From an uncultured Oscillospiraceae bacterium (GTDB taxonomy: Bacteria > Bacillota > Clostridia > Oscillospirales > Acutalibacteraceae), in assembly GCA_905192745.1 (NCBI GenBank), contig CAJJLZ010000003.1:83122-147121 (forward strand): a stretch of DNA of 64,000 bases. Direction: 5' to 3'. The translations under genes were made by a program, and so were the position numbers. Within the stretch, counting starts at the first letter, position 1; every line of letters starts with the position of its first letter. Under the pieces are notes generated by a model. The model was not told the DNA's origin. It made no database searches and saw nothing but the letters and a program-made list of their open reading frames with translations. Below, one piece after another: positions 36,301 through 46,315 of this stretch.

Positions 36301-37914
36301 CAAATCCTGCTTTTCCACGTTTCCAGCAACCCTTGATGTCTGCATGATCGATTCACCAAAGCGCAACGTATCTGCAAAGGCGGAATAGCCACCGACGGGA
36401 GTTTTTTCCCCCTCCGCAGCGCTATTCAGCCCGCAGGCGGTGCCATGGGGTGTATAATCGTACACGATTTCCCGAAGTCTCCGGGAATCAGCCCCGCTCA
36501 GCGGAATCTCACGCTGCGTAGGCGTGCCGTTGTCCGCAATATTCTCTAAAACCACATGGCAGTTAGTCCCGCTGAGCCCGAAAGCGCTGACGCCGGCAAT
36601 CAACCGCCCGGATTGCGTCCGCCAAGGTTCTCCTTCGGTCTGTATGTAGAGGGATAACGCGTCAGTGTCCACTAAGGGGCTGAAGCGGTGAAAATGCAGA
36701 GATTTGGGCAGAAAGCGGTTATGCAGCATCAAAGCCGTTTTTATAAACGAAGCGATACCTGAGGCAGAATCCAGATGGCCAATGTTGGTTTTAACCGAAC
36801 CGACCGCGCACCGATGATTCCGGGCAGCGCACTGTTTGAAGGCACCGTCAATTCCTTGAATTTCAATAGGATCCCCAATGGGAGTACCGGTGCCGTGCGC
36901 TTCGATATATGATACATCGTCGGGCCGGATACCGGCATCCTTCCAGGCGCTCATAATAAGATTTTGTTGCGCGATCGGGTTCGGTACCGTTATACCAGAG
37001 GTTTTCCCATCGTTGTTCACAGAAGCGCCTTTTACAACGGCGTAAATACGGTTGTTTTGGGCCTTTGCCGAAGTCAGGGTTTTCAGGATCACCACCCCGC
37101 ATCCCTCGCCTGAACCGATGCCATCCGCCATCTCATCAAACGCCTTGCATCGGCAGTCGGGTGCTTCGGTACGCACTCCATAGGTATCCAGCTTTACAGG
37201 AAAAAGATTGAGGTTGACACCGCCGACAACCGCCATGTGTATATGGCCCTCGTACAAATCACGGCAAGCCTGCACCAGGGCTACAAGGGACGACGAGCAC
37301 GACGTGTCGATGACCAGTGATGGACCGGTAAAATTATAAAAATAACTGATGCGGCTGGCTAGGATCGAGGCAAGATTTCCAGCGACTGCCGAGGGCTCCG
37401 TAACCGGAATCAACCGCCCGTAATCCGATTGGCTGCAGCCTATATAAACACCGGTGGACGATCCGTTTACCTGCTCTCTGGTATATCCCGCATCCAGCAA
37501 AGCCTTCGCCGCTTCCTGCAGCAGAATTCGTTGCTGCGGATCGATCACCTTCGCCTCCCCGGGGGCGATATGAAACGTCTCAGCGTCAAAATCGAAAATA
37601 CGGGACAAGTATCCTCCGTCGTAGTATTCGATCTGGTCGGCGGCAATACCCAGTTCTCCGGCTACATACGGGTTGACATATCGCTGCCGGTCCATTGGAT
37701 ATGGACCGATGCAATCCTCCCCGTTAACCAGCAGATCCCAGAATGCAGCAAGGGATTCCGCTTTTGGAAAACGCCCCGCCATGCCAATTACAGCGATATC
37801 TTTTACTATGGAAGCAGACCGGTCATCCAATTCCTGCAGATATCTGGCCCCTTGTTTTTTATCCAAATGATTTTGCAACACCTGATCGACAATATATTCC
37901 CGGATATTATCCAT
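33358..37914 (-). CDS. PKS 2: KS-cMT-KR(inactive?)-ACP
   Basis: A roughly 1518-residue AT-less PKS module. Domains: KS (about 40-465; Cys in DTSCSSSLVALVQA, EAHGTGT, KTNIGHLDS), a C-methyltransferase (about 540-860; SAM motif LKILEIGAGAGIFTQ), a ketoreductase (about 880-1330; NADPH motif LLTGGMGYVGLHL) and an ACP (about 1405-1475; FFNVGGDSLMAIKL). A short C-terminal tail (SCGDELADLLDLVQTG to the end) may be a docking element. The KR catalytic tyrosine is replaced by cysteine: the usual NYAAAN appears as SDCAAAN, codon TGT at 34063-34065, so ketoreduction is probably lost and the beta-keto is kept. The start is the ATG at 37914, overlapping the NRPS 2 stop by 8 bases; GGGAG is 10 bases upstream. 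Confidence 0.93.
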   Translation of the reverse strand: MDNIREYIVDQVLQNHLDKKQGARYLQELDDRSASIVKDIAVIGMAGRFPKAESLAAFWDLLVNGEDCIGPYPMDRQRYVNPYVAGELGIAADQIEYYDGGYLSRIFDFDAETFHIAPGEAKVIDPQQRILLQEAAKALLDAGYTREQVNGSSTGVYIGCSQSDYGRLIPVTEPSAVAGNLASILASRISYFYNFTGPSLVIDTSCSSSLVALVQACRDLYEGHIHMAVVGGVNLNLFPVKLDTYGVRTEAPDCRCKAFDEMADGIGSGEGCGVVILKTLTSAKAQNNRIYAVVKGASVNNDGKTSGITVPNPIAQQNLIMSAWKDAGIRPDDVSYIEAHGTGTPIGDPIEIQGIDGAFKQCAARNHRCAVGSVKTNIGHLDSASGIASFIKTALMLHNRFLPKSLHFHRFSPLVDTDALSLYIQTEGEPWRTQSGRLIAGVSAFGLSGTNCHVVLENIADNGTPTQREIPLSGADSRRLREIVYDYTPHGTACGLNSAAEGEKTPVGGYSAFADTLRFGESIMQTSRVAGNVEKQDLLDRYAVSLIVEYLQSQGIVLDYPCTMEDIRKQAAVTEQYRRLFDYMVGVLIQRHIVVSDRDTICLSTDYRHTPAQELLESAVRQLPDDHGEFLLLRYCLEAYPEILSGKSNALRVLYPKGNNDLIHQYVRDHHPLADSIQLVGKQAVAQYVNRMKNRPLKILEIGAGAGIFTQQVLPLLVGLDVEYYFTDISNGYLVDARERFRKYPFVQYHVLDINEKPAIPLAGSMDLVIGLNVVHTVADVTMALRNIGDYLQKDGMLVLVEDVSDAVWTTLVWGLTDGWWTFHDVSLRHCSPLMSIEKWKKALSDSGYTDAVSLPSDQRLFPEVDNALIAARKSDAYDPWKDLHDAVWLETPLKKSMTDTLDGRWIVFRTNGDIGRCVDNLLMNRGVDTIAVEPAAAYEEVVPQRQYRVRPNYALDMGHLLVGLCLDKKPVSGILYMWGLENGHEDTQTWSDSLLGFYHLVREISHLQNRLIPVTLVTDRAVHALDTDIGIQPEKAALWGFSRVVSQEYPLLQCGCMDVETHIDSISAARIIVEEAAVPISERAYTVAYRGQTRLVQHIVPLSAQESPDGSWVRDGDVILLTGGMGYVGLHLCLTIASVVRNPTFILVGRTMLPGREEWPSLLETLPQNEKLRYQIEAIQAIEQRGAAVVTMVGDVTDKEALSDICELVRRKYRRINGVLNCVMQVYRKSVSELTAGELYTAVSAKIQSVMNLDEVTEEDAPRFFVMLSSVSSVFGGAGRSDCAAANMVQDVYTYVRRRRRADQYTLALSLPGLAQDKPDLEEPFPIMSAAEFDAAFRRIMVLRNPFILFEDLEEQRLTRLQSLLRVPIDFRASATCARPVSPALTETDGAAKSEQAPVGTGYSDKIPEKIRQIWLEVLGYCDVDENEDFFNVGGDSLMAIKLLDSIKDTFGLDLDVSVIFTYPSLHSFTDYVKQQLAPQIVPSSCGDELADLLDLVQTGTMSVDLAVQRLSDKKDE

Positions 37915-40900
37915 TGAGTCCACGCTCCCTTATAGCATCCATACCCCTTGCTTTATCGATGTTTCCGCAGAGCATATTTTCTAAAAGAATTTCATACGCA
38001 TTTTCTTGTGTTCTCTCTGGTTGAGCGTCCAGAGCTTGCGCCCGTTGCGACTGCACATGCTGGATAAACATGCGCGGGGTATGATAGGAAAATAGATCGC
38101 TGATCTGAAGAGACTTGTAACGGTCTTGAAGCCGGGTAAACAGTTGCAGCACGAGGGCGGAATTTCCTCCAATCTCAAAAAAGCTGTCGTCCGGCCCAAT
38201 ATCCTGAATTCTTAGGAGATCCTTCCAAAGCCGGATAAGCTCGTTCTCTTCTTCGGTCATCGGCTGTGAAGCCGGGGTGAATGAGAAATTCGGTAACAAA
38301 CGCTCAAGCTGTTTTCTGTCTATTTTGCCGTTTGCATTCAGCGGTATGCTGTCCACGATATAGTACTGTGCAGGGATCATATAGGACGGCAGATTAGCCC
38401 GCACATAATTTTGCACGTCATCCAAATCCATGTCGTCATCGGCTTTGGTGAGGGCAGCGCTTAAGAAAAACGTGTCACTCGCTGTCCCCCTACAGAATAC
38501 GGCGGCAAAGGCGACCTGCGGATGGGAGGCGATAACGCGTTCAATTTCTTCAATCTCAATGCGAAAGCCCCGGATTTTGATCTGAAAATCCTTTCGTCCC
38601 AGAAACAGCAGGTTGCCATCAGGCAGCCAGCGGGCCATATCGCCTGTACGGTACAGACGACCATCCGGCGTTTCAATAAACCTCTGCGCGGTCAAATCGG
38701 AAAACTCCCAGTAGCCTTTGGCTACAGATGGACCGCCTATGTACAATTCACCCGTGATTCCTGAAGGGAGGGGATTTCCGTTCAAATCACATACCGACAT
38801 AGTACATGTCACCATGGGTTTTCCGATAGGAAGACTATGAATGACCAGCGGATTAGGCCTGCCGGGTTTTTCCTCGTAATAGCTCGTGTCGATGGTTGCC
38901 TCAGATACACCGTAGCTATTTATGACACGAGCCTTTTCACCATAGCGTCCAAGGATCCGACGGTAATCGTCAACCATGCATACGTCCGAACCAATGACAA
39001 TCATTGACAGTGAATCCGCCGATTGGCCGATATCATACATATAATCCAGAAGCGAAATCGCCAACACAGGTGTCGCCTCGAAGATTGTAACCGCATAGCG
39101 TTCAATGGCGGAGGCCATCCACGGGAGATCCAACCGGTGGTCGTCACCGCATAAAACCATCGTACCAGCACTGAAAATGCTCCGCATCACATCGCCGATA
39201 AAAACGTCAAAAGAAAACCCGGCGATTTGCAGCAGAACAGCATTGTCCAAAGGATATTCCTGCTTCCACACGTTAGTCATGTTCATCAACTGCCGATGCT
39301 GTACCAAAATTCCCTTGGGAATTCCAGTGGAACCGGAAGTATAGACAATATAGGCGATATCATCTGGTCCGGTTCCCGGATCGAGCCGACAGTTCGACTC
39401 AGCGAGTCCCTCCGGAATATGGTTGCGAGTTACGATGCAGCAACCTTCGCCGGCGATTTCTTTCAGATTTTGTTGCGTAAGGTCGCTTAACAATACCGTG
39501 GCGCTAAGACTATCCGCTATGCGCTTGACCCGCTGAACCGGCATATGCAGTGTATCCAGGAATACGCAGGCACCGCCGGCTTTCCATATGGACACAAAGC
39601 AAACGATGGCCCATGAGGTGCGCGAAGCATAAACCAGAACCGGACAGTTAGGTCCTATGCCGCATTGACGCAAATATAACGCCAGATGAGTGGAACGCCT
39701 GTCCAGTTCCTCATAGGTTAGGGTTTCGTCTTCCCCTATGACAGCTAAACGGGAAGGATCGCGATCTGCCGTATCAAGGAAACGGTCGAGCAAAGGCATT
39801 TCAGATTGGTATTTCGGAAGCAAGCTGCTACCCACACCCAGACGATTTTTCTCCTCAGGGAGCCAGTACGACAATTCGGAAAGCGCGACCTCTGGATTCT
39901 TCGGACATGTCCGGACTAGCTGAACATACCGGTGCAAAAACAACTCCATGGAATCGTGAAAGAATAAATCTGGACAATACTCCAGTTGCAGAAACAGCGA
40001 AGAATCCCGTTCTTCGGCGATTAGGCTGAAATCCACCTGTGAGGACAGCGTTTGACTTTCGATGATCTTAACGCTCAGTTCGCGCAATATAATCGTTTTC
40101 ATATCCGTGGGCTGTAAAACAAACATGGTATCAAACAGTGGGTTGCGTGAAGGATCACGTCGGGGATCTACGGCTTCGACCAGGGATTCAAAATGGACAT
40201 CCTGGTAGTCAAAAGCCTCCAGGACGGTCTTTTTGACGCGCGACAGAAAATGACGGAACGACTCTTCCGGTTTCGGATCCACACGCAGAGGCAAAGTGTT
40301 AATAAAAACTCCTACCATAGTTTCAATATCCGCCTGTCGTCTTAAAGCGACAGGTGTCCCGACAACTATATCCTCCTGCCCTGTATACCGCCACAAAAGG
40401 CTATAGTACGCGGTGAGCAGCACTATGAATAAACTGCAGTCGTTTGCCTGAGCAAAGGCGCGTAAAGCCTGCAGATCCGCCGCCGGTAATTCCATCGCTA
40501 TCTGGCGGCCCCGCCCTGTGTGTACACAGGGACGGCTGAAATCCGTCGGCATGGCGAGTAAGGGAATATCTCCCGCATAACGCTGAACCCAATACTCCAT
40601 TTGTTTTTTATATCCATCGGAGTTCAGAAAGCTGAGATGCCATGGTACGTAATCCTTGTAGGATACAGACTGCGGCTCCAACTGATCGCCGTTGTACAGC
40701 GCCGTGAAATCTCGGATCAGTATTTTAACCGATATCCCATCGGCAATAATATGATGCATAGAGAACATAAGAACGCATTGATCACAAGAAATCGCCGCCA
40801 TTCCGACACGGAACAAGGGGGCCTCGCTGAGACAAAAAGGACGATCAAATTGTCGTATGACAGACTGTACGGCATCTTCGCTGTCGTCGTGGAGACGATA

Positions 40901-43900
40901 ATGCTCAATAGTCAGGGAAAACGGCTCATGAACGCGCTGCCGAAGGACACCGTCGCAGTAAACAAAACTGGTCCGCAGGGATTCATGGCGCTCCACAAGG
41001 CGGTCGATAGCCAGCTGAAAACCATTTGTGTCCAGCTTACCGTTGATTCGAAAGGAAATGGACATATTATACCGCGTATCACGGTTGCAAAGCTCATGCA
41101 AAAGATACAGGCGTTTTTGCTGCGGCGAAACGTCGTACAGGCCGTCGCTGGAAACGCAGGGAGCGATAGGGGACAGACACCTGTCCGGTTGTCGCCGAGC
41201 ACGGATCGCCTCAACGAAATCGACGATAACCGGATTGGACAGCAACAGGGAAACGGGAACCTCCATATCCAGGCTTTTGCCGATTTGGTTCACAATCCGC
41301 ACAGCGGATAACGAATTTCCACCCAAATCATAGAAAGAGTCCCGCTCCCTACATACGCAAACGTTCAGTGTCGCCTCCACGGCATATTTTACAGCAGTGG
41401 AAACCGGATCGTCTACAAAGGATGAAATCGGAGCGTCGCTGCAATTTTTAATCTGATCCATATACTGTTCCAGCATAGCGCGGCTATCGGTTTTCCCGTT
41501 GGGGGTCAACAGAATAGATTCCACAGGTATTATAAATTCGGGGATCATAAAAGCGGGCAATCTGTCCGACAGCATCTGGCGTATGGATTCGATGGAGCCC
41601 TCTTCGTCTAAGACTATAAACGCGGCCAGGGCCGGGCTATTTTGCCGGATTTCCACCCGTTCCAAGGCAAGTCCGCGCACGCCGCGGCAGGAAGCAACGA
41701 CGTTTTCAATTTCCCCCAGTTCCACCCGAATACCATGAATTTTCACCTGCTTGTCACGTCTTCCAAGATAATACAGCTTCCCGTCCTCAGACCACGCTGC
41801 CTGATCTCCCGTTTTATACATACGGGCATTTTCTTGATAGGAATCGACTTTAAAAACACTTGCCGTCAGTTCTGGCTGGTTTACATACCCCTGTGCAACT
41901 CCAGCTCCTGCGATGTATAACTCGCCGGCGACACATGGAGGCACTAGATTGCGATGGCAGTCCAAAACATATAGACGGATGTTGTCGATAGGCCTGCCTA
42001 TCGGCACTATTTCGCTTGAATCGGGGCGGCAGTCAGCGTAAGATACGTCAACCGTCGCCTCTGTGGGTCCATATAGATTGACCAAACGGGCTCCATCGCC
42101 AAAAGCATCGTAAAAGGCATGGACATGGTGTGCCATCAGCGCTTCACCGCTTGAAAACACTAGCAGATCTCTACCGCGGTTCACCAATTCCGGATGGCTC
42201 TGTACATATTCAAGAAAAAGCTCAAGCATAGAGGGGACAAAATGTAAAACGGTGATGGCCTGTTCATTAATCCATTGTAGGATAACCGCCGGATCTTTTT
42301 CTCCTCCCTGCGGTAACAGATAACAAGCGCAGCCGGAAAAAAACCACCAAATCAACTCCCAGACCGAGACATCAAACGTGCACGGCGTTTTCTGCAGAAT
42401 TCTATCCAGCGGTGTCAGGGGATATTCCCTCTGCATCCATTGAATCCGATTGACCACCGCCCAGTGGCACACCATAACACCTTTCGGATTTCCCGTCGAG
42501 CCAGATGTATAGATAATGTAGCAGGGGTCTTCCGGACCATGCCCCGCTGCGGGATGTGAATGCGTAGTCTCAGGCAGCGCGGACCGCGTCAGATCGAATA
42601 TGTGGATTCCGGGGCCGCAGAACCGTGTGGCGCGTTCCGGATCGTCGGTGAGCAAAAATTCTGCGCCACTGTCCTCTATAAAATAGCGCAGACGAGGAGG
42701 CGGATCGTCCACACGCAAAGGCAAATATACCCCGCCAGCGGACAGGATCGCCAAAAAAGCCAGGACCAGTTCACAGGAGCGTTTGCAGTAAACGGCAACG
42801 ACTTGGCCGGGGCGAACCCCCTTTTCCGTTAGAAATACGGCCCAGCGATTAACGGCTTGCGCCACCTCCCCATACCGCATCGAGCCCCCTGCATCGTACA
42901 AAGCGATCGCCTCGGGCATTTCCGCCGCGCGGGTGAAAAAGATGTCGTCTACGGTCCGGCGGGGAATCGGGACCGTTTTGCCGATCCCCTGCCGGAGAAT
43001 CGCTTGACTATCCCGCGACGAAAGGATCCCCATAGAATGCAGCTGTTGATCCGGATCCACACAAAAAGCCTCGAGGATGTGTTGGTAAGCAGCAGCCAAA
43101 CATTCGATATACTTGTTGGAAAACAGGATGCTTCGATACAAGATGGTTACCTGGAGAAGACTACCGCATTGTACGATGACGGACAAGTCGAAATTGTTCT
43201 GTTCCTGATAAACTATGTCCGCGATGCGCAGGGAATCTCCTTCCTTTATTGATGTTTCGACTGGATAATTTTCCACAACAAACAAGGTGTTGAAAAGCGG
43301 TTCGCCGGGTGCAGTTTTTGTTTTTACGATTTCGTCCAGTGGCAGCAAAGCGTTTTTCTGCATGTCCTGGATGGCATCGTTCATTGCCATAATAACCTGG
43401 AGGACCGTGGTGCAATCCTCGGATTTCAAACGGACGGGTACCGTATTCATATAGAGTCCCACACTGTTATCTATGTCGATAACCCGCTCGTCGCGAATCG
43501 ACAAAGTGGTCCCGAACACAATATCGTCCTGATCGGTATACACCTGCAATATTTTTGCCCAGGCGGAAAACAGAACGCTGGACATGGTGGCGGTGCTTTC
43601 ACCGGCCAGCCGTTTCACATCGTTGATCAGGCTGGGATCTAAGGCGAAAGATAACTTCCGGCTGGAGCCGTCCTCTTCACGATCTGTTGTAAAATCGATC
43701 TCCTGCAGCAGGCAAGGTAAAACGCCTTCCAAATTGTCCTGCCAGAACTGCCGCTGCGGCTGCAGCGGCAGCTTCCGGTAATAGTCGATAAAAGTTTTGA
43801 AGCAGATACGTTTGCGCACTACTCCCTCGTCTAGTCCAAAGCCTTGGGAATACGCCCTAAAAAAATCCCGGATTACAATGCTGAGACTCCATCCGTCGAA

Positions 43901-44335
43901 AACGGCATGGTGATTGTAAATGCACATTGCATAACGTCCGGCTGCCAATTTTGCCAGCACCACTTGAAAACAGCTGCTTTCCGGTGAGACGATCACGGTC
44001 TGATTCAGCAACTGCTGGATGAGTTCCTTTTCCTCCGCCGGTTGTTCAGAATAGTCCAGATGCTGTACAGGCCGCTCATACTCTTGCAGCACCAGCTGAA
44101 CCGGCTGTTTTGTTTCTTTCCAGCGAAAAACAACCCGCAACATTTCATGGCGCTGAACTACAATTTCCCACGCCTGATCAAAACGGGCCTTATCCAGGTT
44201 CCCGCTCAGAATAAAACAAAATCTTCCGTAGTAATCGTGGTTTTTTGCAATGGATTCAGAATACAGGAGCAGGCTCTCCTGCATTGGTAGCAACGGCCAT
44301 ATGTCCGATACCTGATGCGGCGACAGCTTAGCCAA
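37907..44335 (-). CDS. NRPS 2: C-A(Ser)-PCP-C-A(Orn)-PCP
   Basis: A 2142-residue dimodular NRPS. C1 (10-440) has NHHAVFDGW; A1 (460-955) has YTSGSTGNPKG, FDVSVWE, LYGPTEATVDVS; PCP1 Ser at about 1008 in LGGNSLSAVR; C2 (1065-1500) has MHHIIADG; A2 (about 1530-2000) has YTSGSTGIPKG, FDVFIGD and SYGVSEATIDTS; PCP2 has FFEIGGNSALVLQL. Pocket residues of A1 read D655 V656 W659 H698 F727 S729 L754 V762 D763 K948, identical to the textbook serine code DVWHFSLVDK. A2 reads D-V-G-E-V-G-S-I-D, close to the ornithine code DVGEIGSIDK. No epimerase, so both residues are predicted L. The start codon is TTG with AAGG 8 bases upstream. It accepts the chain from PKS 1 and passes it to PKS 2. Confidence 0.94.
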   Translation of the reverse strand: MAKLSPHQVSDIWPLLPMQESLLLYSESIAKNHDYYGRFCFILSGNLDKARFDQAWEIVVQRHEMLRVVFRWKETKQPVQLVLQEYERPVQHLDYSEQPAEEKELIQQLLNQTVIVSPESSCFQVVLAKLAAGRYAMCIYNHHAVFDGWSLSIVIRDFFRAYSQGFGLDEGVVRKRICFKTFIDYYRKLPLQPQRQFWQDNLEGVLPCLLQEIDFTTDREEDGSSRKLSFALDPSLINDVKRLAGESTATMSSVLFSAWAKILQVYTDQDDIVFGTTLSIRDERVIDIDNSVGLYMNTVPVRLKSEDCTTVLQVIMAMNDAIQDMQKNALLPLDEIVKTKTAPGEPLFNTLFVVENYPVETSIKEGDSLRIADIVYQEQNNFDLSVIVQCGSLLQVTILYRSILFSNKYIECLAAAYQHILEAFCVDPDQQLHSMGILSSRDSQAILRQGIGKTVPIPRRTVDDIFFTRAAEMPEAIALYDAGGSMRYGEVAQAVNRWAVFLTEKGVRPGQVVAVYCKRSCELVLAFLAILSAGGVYLPLRVDDPPPRLRYFIEDSGAEFLLTDDPERATRFCGPGIHIFDLTRSALPETTHSHPAAGHGPEDPCYIIYTSGSTGNPKGVMVCHWAVVNRIQWMQREYPLTPLDRILQKTPCTFDVSVWELIWWFFSGCACYLLPQGGEKDPAVILQWINEQAITVLHFVPSMLELFLEYVQSHPELVNRGRDLLVFSSGEALMAHHVHAFYDAFGDGARLVNLYGPTEATVDVSYADCRPDSSEIVPIGRPIDNIRLYVLDCHRNLVPPCVAGELYIAGAGVAQGYVNQPELTASVFKVDSYQENARMYKTGDQAAWSEDGKLYYLGRRDKQVKIHGIRVELGEIENVVASCRGVRGLALERVEIRQNSPALAAFIVLDEEGSIESIRQMLSDRLPAFMIPEFIIPVESILLTPNGKTDSRAMLEQYMDQIKNCSDAPISSFVDDPVSTAVKYAVEATLNVCVCRERDSFYDLGGNSLSAVRIVNQIGKSLDMEVPVSLLLSNPVIVDFVEAIRARRQPDRCLSPIAPCVSSDGLYDVSPQQKRLYLLHELCNRDTRYNMSISFRINGKLDTNGFQLAIDRLVERHESLRTSFVYCDGVLRQRVHEPFSLTIEHYRLHDDSEDAVQSVIRQFDRPFCLSEAPLFRVGMAAISCDQCVLMFSMHHIIADGISVKILIRDFTALYNGDQLEPQSVSYKDYVPWHLSFLNSDGYKKQMEYWVQRYAGDIPLLAMPTDFSRPCVHTGRGRQIAMELPAADLQALRAFAQANDCSLFIVLLTAYYSLLWRYTGQEDIVVGTPVALRRQADIETMVGVFINTLPLRVDPKPEESFRHFLSRVKKTVLEAFDYQDVHFESLVEAVDPRRDPSRNPLFDTMFVLQPTDMKTIILRELSVKIIESQTLSSQVDFSLIAEERDSSLFLQLEYCPDLFFHDSMELFLHRYVQLVRTCPKNPEVALSELSYWLPEEKNRLGVGSSLLPKYQSEMPLLDRFLDTADRDPSRLAVIGEDETLTYEELDRRSTHLALYLRQCGIGPNCPVLVYASRTSWAIVCFVSIWKAGGACVFLDTLHMPVQRVKRIADSLSATVLLSDLTQQNLKEIAGEGCCIVTRNHIPEGLAESNCRLDPGTGPDDIAYIVYTSGSTGIPKGILVQHRQLMNMTNVWKQEYPLDNAVLLQIAGFSFDVFIGDVMRSIFSAGTMVLCGDDHRLDLPWMASAIERYAVTIFEATPVLAISLLDYMYDIGQSADSLSMIVIGSDVCMVDDYRRILGRYGEKARVINSYGVSEATIDTSYYEEKPGRPNPLVIHSLPIGKPMVTCTMSVCDLNGNPLPSGITGELYIGGPSVAKGYWEFSDLTAQRFIETPDGRLYRTGDMARWLPDGNLLFLGRKDFQIKIRGFRIEIEEIERVIASHPQVAFAAVFCRGTASDTFFLSAALTKADDDMDLDDVQNYVRANLPSYMIPAQYYIVDSIPLNANGKIDRKQLERLLPNFSFTPASQPMTEEENELIRLWKDLLRIQDIGPDDSFFEIGGNSALVLQLFTRLQDRYKSLQISDLFSYHTPRMFIQHVQSQRAQALDAQPERTQENAYEILLENMLCGNIDKARGMDAIRERGLNG

Positions 44336-44379
44336 ATCTATTCCCTTCTTTCTGGCATCGTTTCGGGATCTCCTCGGAT

Positions 44380-45594
44380 TCAGAACATCGCAAGCTCATC
44401 CATCCAAGCCTTCTGAACATCGTCAGAGAGTATTTTATGTTGAAAAATGGCATAAACCCGGCTGAGCACCGCCTCCCTGCCCTCGCGGTCCAACACAGCG
44501 CCCGCCTTTACCTCTTTCAGCATAGATTCCAACTCCCGATAAGGGGTAATCACCTGCGATTCATACTGCCGATTGTCAAAATTGCTGTTTTTTACACTGA
44601 TGGCGGCGACAATGCACCGTTTCAAAAAAGCCTCCGCCGCCGATGGGTTCATTACGCCGGAAGGAGGAGTATCCGGCAAATCACGAAAATCCTGCAGTTG
44701 ACCGATAGCGCGGAAATGCACGCAGGGAATGTCATCCTTTCCCATAAACCGCCGCAGTACACCGTTGGGGCTGACATCCACCGCTTGATCGGCATATCGA
44801 CGGATGGACTCCATACACTTTTTCCATCGCACAGGCGAGAGAATCTGCTGTGACAGTATGTCCGGAATGTTGTTCTGATCACTGTAAAGATCGCCGCTCA
44901 TATTGGACAGGACAGGAATGGCAGGCGAATGAAAGATATATCGGTCCAAAACCTGACGGAACGCATCCGACGCGTCTTTCATCAAAAGGCAATGGAACGC
45001 CCCGGATGTCTTTAACCGAACCGACCTAATGCCCCGGCTTTCCAGCTTCGTTTCCAATGCCTGAATTGCCGCCAAATCTCCAGACACCACCGACTGCTGG
45101 GTGGAGTTATAATTGGAAACGGCCAATACCAACCCCAGCTCCTGTGCAATGTGCCAGCACAATTCCTGCAACGAAACCGGATCCACTGTCATAACGGCGG
45201 TCATAGCGCCCTGTCTTCTGCCCGCGCAGTCCTCCATCAACCGGCCACGAACCCGGATCAGTTCCAACGCCTCCGGAACGGCGATAGCCCCCGCGGCAGT
45301 CAGCGCGGTGATTTCTCCCATGCTGTGGCCGCAGCAAACTGCTGGCTCGATACCCGTTTCCCGTACGAAAACCCGGAAAGCGGCCAGACTAGTCGCGAAA
45401 ATGGCGGGCTGCGCGTATATGGTTCGGTTCAATTCCTTCGCCGGTCCTTCAAAACATAGCGCCGGAAAGTCGATGCCCAACATCTCTCCGATTTCCTCAT
45501 ATATATCACGGACATAAGCGAATTTATCAAAAAATGGTTTTCCCATACCGACCGTCTGGCATCCTTGCCCGGGGAAAAGAAACGCTGTTCGCAT
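44380..45594 (-). CDS. Trans-acting malonyl acyltransferase
   Basis: A 404-residue discrete acyltransferase that would load the AT-less PKS modules. The N-terminal 290 residues are FabD-like: FLFPGQGCQTVGMG, nucleophile S91 in CCGHSMGEITALT, and His201 in TSGAFHCLLM (the F-H pattern of malonyl-specific ATs). The last 100 residues or so are an extra helical region not found in FabD, perhaps for docking to the megasynthase. It starts one base after the stop of the thioesterase gene with AAGGAAGGG upstream. Being the only AT in the cluster, it must serve all three KS modules. Confidence 0.93.
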   Translation of the reverse strand: MRTAFLFPGQGCQTVGMGKPFFDKFAYVRDIYEEIGEMLGIDFPALCFEGPAKELNRTIYAQPAIFATSLAAFRVFVRETGIEPAVCCGHSMGEITALTAAGAIAVPEALELIRVRGRLMEDCAGRRQGAMTAVMTVDPVSLQELCWHIAQELGLVLAVSNYNSTQQSVVSGDLAAIQALETKLESRGIRSVRLKTSGAFHCLLMKDASDAFRQVLDRYIFHSPAIPVLSNMSGDLYSDQNNIPDILSQQILSPVRWKKCMESIRRYADQAVDVSPNGVLRRFMGKDDIPCVHFRAIGQLQDFRDLPDTPPSGVMNPSAAEAFLKRCIVAAISVKNSNFDNRQYESQVITPYRELESMLKEVKAGAVLDREGREAVLSRVYAIFQHKILSDDVQKAWMDELAMF

Positions 45595-45595
45595 G

Positions 45596-46300
45596 TTACC
45601 CTTCCTTTCGCATCGCAGCCCGTAGCTGTGTTATTATGATTTCGCTCATAGATTCGGCCTGCTCGTGTAGAAAAAAATGGTTTCCCTTCAATGGATATAC
45701 CGTCAGCTCCTGTTCGCTGAATTCCTCCCAGTGTTCTATATTCTCCATGGAATACGGATCATCCATCCCGGTAAACACCGTGATTCCACAGGGGAGTGCT
45801 TGTGGATGGTACGGGGAACGGGAACGCAAAAGAGCGTAATCCGCCCGTAAAATCGGCAAAAAATACGCCTGATAGGCGGGATTATCAAAAAATTCTTTCT
45901 GGAACCCGCCTATTTTTGCCAGATGATTGAGAAACTGTTCATCGTTCATAGACTGAACGTCCCAAGTATCCTCCTGATAATCCGGTGTATTGGCTCCTGA
46001 TATAAACAGGTGGACCGGGGGACGGCCGATTTTGGTCAGAACACGGGCTATTTCAAAGGCCAGAACGCCCCCCATGCTATGCCCGAACAACGCTGTTTTT
46101 TCACTGCTATCGTTCAGATAACCGGCAATTAGGCTATGGACCGCCGCATCCATGTCGGTAAAAAAAGGGACCCCGGTTAAACTCCCTCGCCCGTTTATCT
46201 CCATAGGAACGCACTCGATAGCACTCGGGTCGAAATATCGTTTCCATTTTGTATAAACCGTTGAGGAGCCTCCCGCGTACGGCAACATATACAAACGCAT
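45596..46300 (-). CDS. Type II thioesterase
   Basis: A 234-residue alpha/beta hydrolase of the GrsT/RifR type, which removes wrongly loaded or stalled acyl groups from carrier domains. The nucleophile is S75 in ALFGHSMGGVLAFE; the catalytic Asp is in VFTGMDDPYS and the His in LKGNHFFLH. Length and motifs are standard. The start is the ATG at 46300 with AAAGGA 9 bases upstream; a TTG 9 bases further up overlaps that site. It is the only thioesterase in the cluster, so it might also take part in product release. Confidence 0.93.
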   Translation of the reverse strand: MRLYMLPYAGGSSTVYTKWKRYFDPSAIECVPMEINGRGSLTGVPFFTDMDAAVHSLIAGYLNDSSEKTALFGHSMGGVLAFEIARVLTKIGRPPVHLFISGANTPDYQEDTWDVQSMNDEQFLNHLAKIGGFQKEFFDNPAYQAYFLPILRADYALLRSRSPYHPQALPCGITVFTGMDDPYSMENIEHWEEFSEQELTVYPLKGNHFFLHEQAESMSEIIITQLRAAMRKEG

Positions 46301-46315
46301 GTAAGCCAATCCTTT

